From Bifidobacterium breve (lineage in GTDB: Bacteria; Actinomycetota; Acidimicrobiia; Acidimicrobiales; Ilumatobacteraceae), in the NCBI GenBank assembly GCA_945889575.1, contig CAMDBY010000087.1:1-7122 (forward strand): a stretch of DNA of 7,122 bases, in the 5' to 3' direction. Shown here piece after piece: positions 5,778-7,122 of the stretch; the stretch's first letter is position 1, and each line of letters begins with the position of its first letter. The translations under genes were made by a program, and so were the position numbers. The notes beneath the pieces are model-generated. The model worked only from the letters and a program-made list of their open reading frames with translations, did not search any database and was not told the origin of the DNA.

Positions 5778-5861
5778 GCAGGGACAATGCGAAACACCCT
5801 TCACCTCATGAAGGCACTGAAGGCTCACCGGGGGTCTCACCCGTTCGGCAATACTTAAGGA
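5778..5861. promoter_or_regulatory. Divergent intergenic region between the sigma-like gene and the hydrolase
   Basis: These 84 bases must carry the start signals of both flanking genes. A 6-bp stem with a five-base loop is visible (5798-5803/5809-5814), and TGAAGGC is repeated at 5809-5815 and 5819-5825. Just before the hydrolase ATG at 5862 lies AATACT (5850-5855), a possible -10 element for a leaderless transcript. No convincing -35 box was found. Confidence 0.35.
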
Positions 5862-6524
5862 ATGCGCATCACTCTTCCGTCAGGAACCTCCGCTGAGATT
5901 GTTCATCACGAATCACCTGTGATGGGCCTGGTTGTTGCGCCCGATATTTTTGGTCTACGTCCGTTGTATGACGACTTGGTTGCGCGGTTCTCGCGCGAAT
6001 GGGGAATGTCTGTTGTTGCAGTTGAGCCATTTCCTGGAGCGGACCTTGGTCCTGATATCGACCCGCGTTTTGCCGCAGTGCCAGCACTTGATGATGCAAA
6101 AAACCTGAGTGACTTGTTAGAAGCAGCAGATGCGCTGGGCACAGAGATAGTTGGTCTGATCGGTTTTTGTATGGGAGGAATGTATTGCTTTAAAGCTGCA
6201 CGCGATGAACGGTTTGCACGCATCGTGAGCTTTTACGGAATGATCACATTGCCTGAGGCGTGGCGTAGCCCGACACAAGGTGAGCCACTCGGCATGTTGA
6301 TTTCAGGATATGCAGAAGGTGTTCTTGCAATCGTGGGTGAAAAAGACCACTACACACCGATTGTCGATATTGACCAATTGCGTTCAACGGGTGTGCAAGT
6401 TGTGTTGTATCCCGAAGCAGAACATGCATTTGCACATGATGCATCTCGACCAGCACACAGACCTGACGATGCAGCTGATGCGTTTGCGCGTGCGAAAGCT
6501 TGGTTGCTCAGCGCAGTGCGCTAA
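5862..6524 (+). CDS. Dienelactone hydrolase family protein
   Basis: This 220-residue cytoplasmic alpha/beta hydrolase has a Cys-His-Asp triad. The nucleophile elbow is GFCMGG with Cys103, the Asp is Asp162 (EKDHYTP) and the His is His188 (EAEHAF). The strand-turn APDIFGL (26-32) corresponds to the segment that holds Glu36 in Pseudomonas dienelactone hydrolase, where here the residue is Asp28. Family members open lactone or ester rings, as in chlorocatechol breakdown, but most genomic homologues have unknown substrates, and no aromatic-degradation genes are nearby. The length is slightly below the usual 230-240 residues. The only Shine-Dalgarno-like bases (AAGG, 5857-5860) sit one base from the ATG, too close to work normally, so translation may be leaderless. 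Its stop lies 6 bases from that of the convergent Crp-type gene. Confidence 0.88.
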   Translation: MRITLPSGTSAEIVHHESPVMGLVVAPDIFGLRPLYDDLVARFSREWGMSVVAVEPFPGADLGPDIDPRFAAVPALDDAKNLSDLLEAADALGTEIVGLIGFCMGGMYCFKAARDERFARIVSFYGMITLPEAWRSPTQGEPLGMLISGYAEGVLAIVGEKDHYTPIVDIDQLRSTGVQVVLYPEAEHAFAHDASRPAHRPDDAADAFARAKAWLLSAVR

Positions 6525-6546
6525 TCATTCTTACAACGCGCGTTGT
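6510..6546. other. Two palindromes at a convergent gene end
   Basis: The dyad AGCGCA-G-TGCGCT (6510-6522) overlaps the hydrolase stop codon, and ACAACGCGCGTTGT (6533-6546) overlaps the stop of the Crp-type gene. Only ten bases separate them. Neither is followed by a T-tract, so neither is a standard intrinsic terminator. They might still pause or end transcription in both directions, or simply reflect GC-rich codon use. Confidence 0.35.
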
Positions 6547-7122
6547 GAGAGTTTTTCGCGTTCGAGAATGCGGTACGAACGGTCGCGCTGTTCAAGCCAG
6601 CGCAGTTTGATAAAACTTGCGATTGCTTTGTTGACACGCTCACGAGATGCACCCACCATGCCGGCAAGTTCTTCTTGCGTCACTGGCAAAGTGAAATCAT
6701 CTTTTCCATCTGACAATTCAAGAAGGCGTTTCGCTGTACGTCCGGTGACATCAAGGAACACACTGTCTGCCAATGCTTGGTCCATTGCGCGAAGGCGACG
6801 ACTAAGCATGCCAATGACATTCCACATCAATGCACTTGATGAGTTGAGTTGTTCAGTGACAGCTGAGTAGGGAAGTTCAAGAACGGATGAAGCTTCAAGT
6901 GCACGGGCTCCGGCGGAACGGGTGCTTGCGTCGAGCATGCCCATTTCGCCGAAAAGGTCACCCTCATCCATAAGAGCGATGACAGTTTCACGATTATCAA
7001 GTGGCTTATTGCCGATAGCTATTGCAATTCGGCCAGACAGGACCACATAGATGGAGTCAGGTTCATCGCCGGATTCAAAGAGGACGTCGCCTCTGACGAG
7101 ATTTTTGACTTTGCCCGCCGCA
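6531..7122 (-). CDS. Crp/Fnr-family transcriptional regulator (partial, N-terminus off window)
   Basis: The frame stays open to the right edge, so the start is outside the window and 196 residues are visible. The first visible part (LVRGDVLFESGDEPDSIYVV at 7098-7039, then LSGRIAIAI) is a cyclic-nucleotide-binding beta-roll. FGEMGMLDASTRSAGARA (about 6908-6961) matches the phosphate-binding cassette: its Glu and the Arg-Ser pair correspond to E72, R82 and S83 of E. coli CRP, so binding of cAMP or a similar nucleotide is plausible. The dimer helix is followed by a winged helix-turn-helix with LPVTQEELAGMVGASRERVN (about 6639-6698) that contacts DNA. An Fnr-type cysteine cluster cannot be assessed because the N-terminus is missing. 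A GTG at 7046 would lie inside the beta-roll, so it is not the real start. Target genes are unknown. Confidence 0.88.
   Translation of the reverse strand, partial: AAGKVKNLVRGDVLFESGDEPDSIYVVLSGRIAIAIGNKPLDNRETVIALMDEGDLFGEMGMLDASTRSAGARALEASSVLELPYSAVTEQLNSSSALMWNVIGMLSRRLRAMDQALADSVFLDVTGRTAKRLLELSDGKDDFTLPVTQEELAGMVGASRERVNKAIASFIKLRWLEQRDRSYRILEREKLSQRAL

Noticed and set aside
6310..6870. 186-codon plus-strand frame spanning the hydrolase end and the Crp-type gene
   Set aside because: It crosses two well-supported genes in the wrong frame, and the translation has no recognisable domain.

Overview
The window looks like a chromosomal stretch from an actinobacterium of moderate GC. The closest fit is Acidimicrobiia, for example an Ilumatobacter-like freshwater or marine lineage. 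This is an inference from family resemblance: a sigma-like protein with a WHM-type N-terminal region, a small tail-anchored coiled-coil protein, a short HCxLC protein and an ECHDC3-like crotonase. It is not a formal placement. No phage, transposase, integrase or CRISPR signature was seen.

Layout, left to right. (1) Positions 1-1519 are read on the minus strand. They hold two tandem copies of a small tail-anchored membrane protein gene (the left one cut by the window edge), a conserved uncharacterised HCxLC protein, a strong rho-independent terminator, and a secreted FAS1 (fasciclin) lipoprotein. (2) Positions 1520-1825 form a gene-poor region with two inverted repeats in the fas1 leader and about 240 unexplained bases. 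(3) Positions 1826-4959 are read on the plus strand: tRNA-Lys(UUU), a crotonase-fold protein lacking both classical catalytic glutamates, and, five bases later, a complete copper-exporting P1B-type ATPase. (4) Positions 4956-5777 on the minus strand encode a sigma-70-like or HTH protein whose stop codon overlaps that of the ATPase. (5) From a divergent intergenic region, a dienelactone-hydrolase-family protein (5862-6524) is read on the plus strand. (6) A Crp/Fnr-type regulator on the minus strand runs off the right edge and converges on the hydrolase, with 6 bases between the stop codons.

How the parts fit: the crotonase and copA are almost certainly one transcriptional unit. The sigma-like gene and the hydrolase share an 84-base divergent control region. 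The rest looks like ordinary chromosomal housekeeping and accessory genes, and I do not see a convincing new multi-gene system. The best second-look items are the near-identical tandem duplication at the left edge, the catalytically atypical crotonase coupled to copA, the inverted repeats upstream of fas1 and between the tRNA and the crotonase, and the unexplained 1588-1825 stretch.
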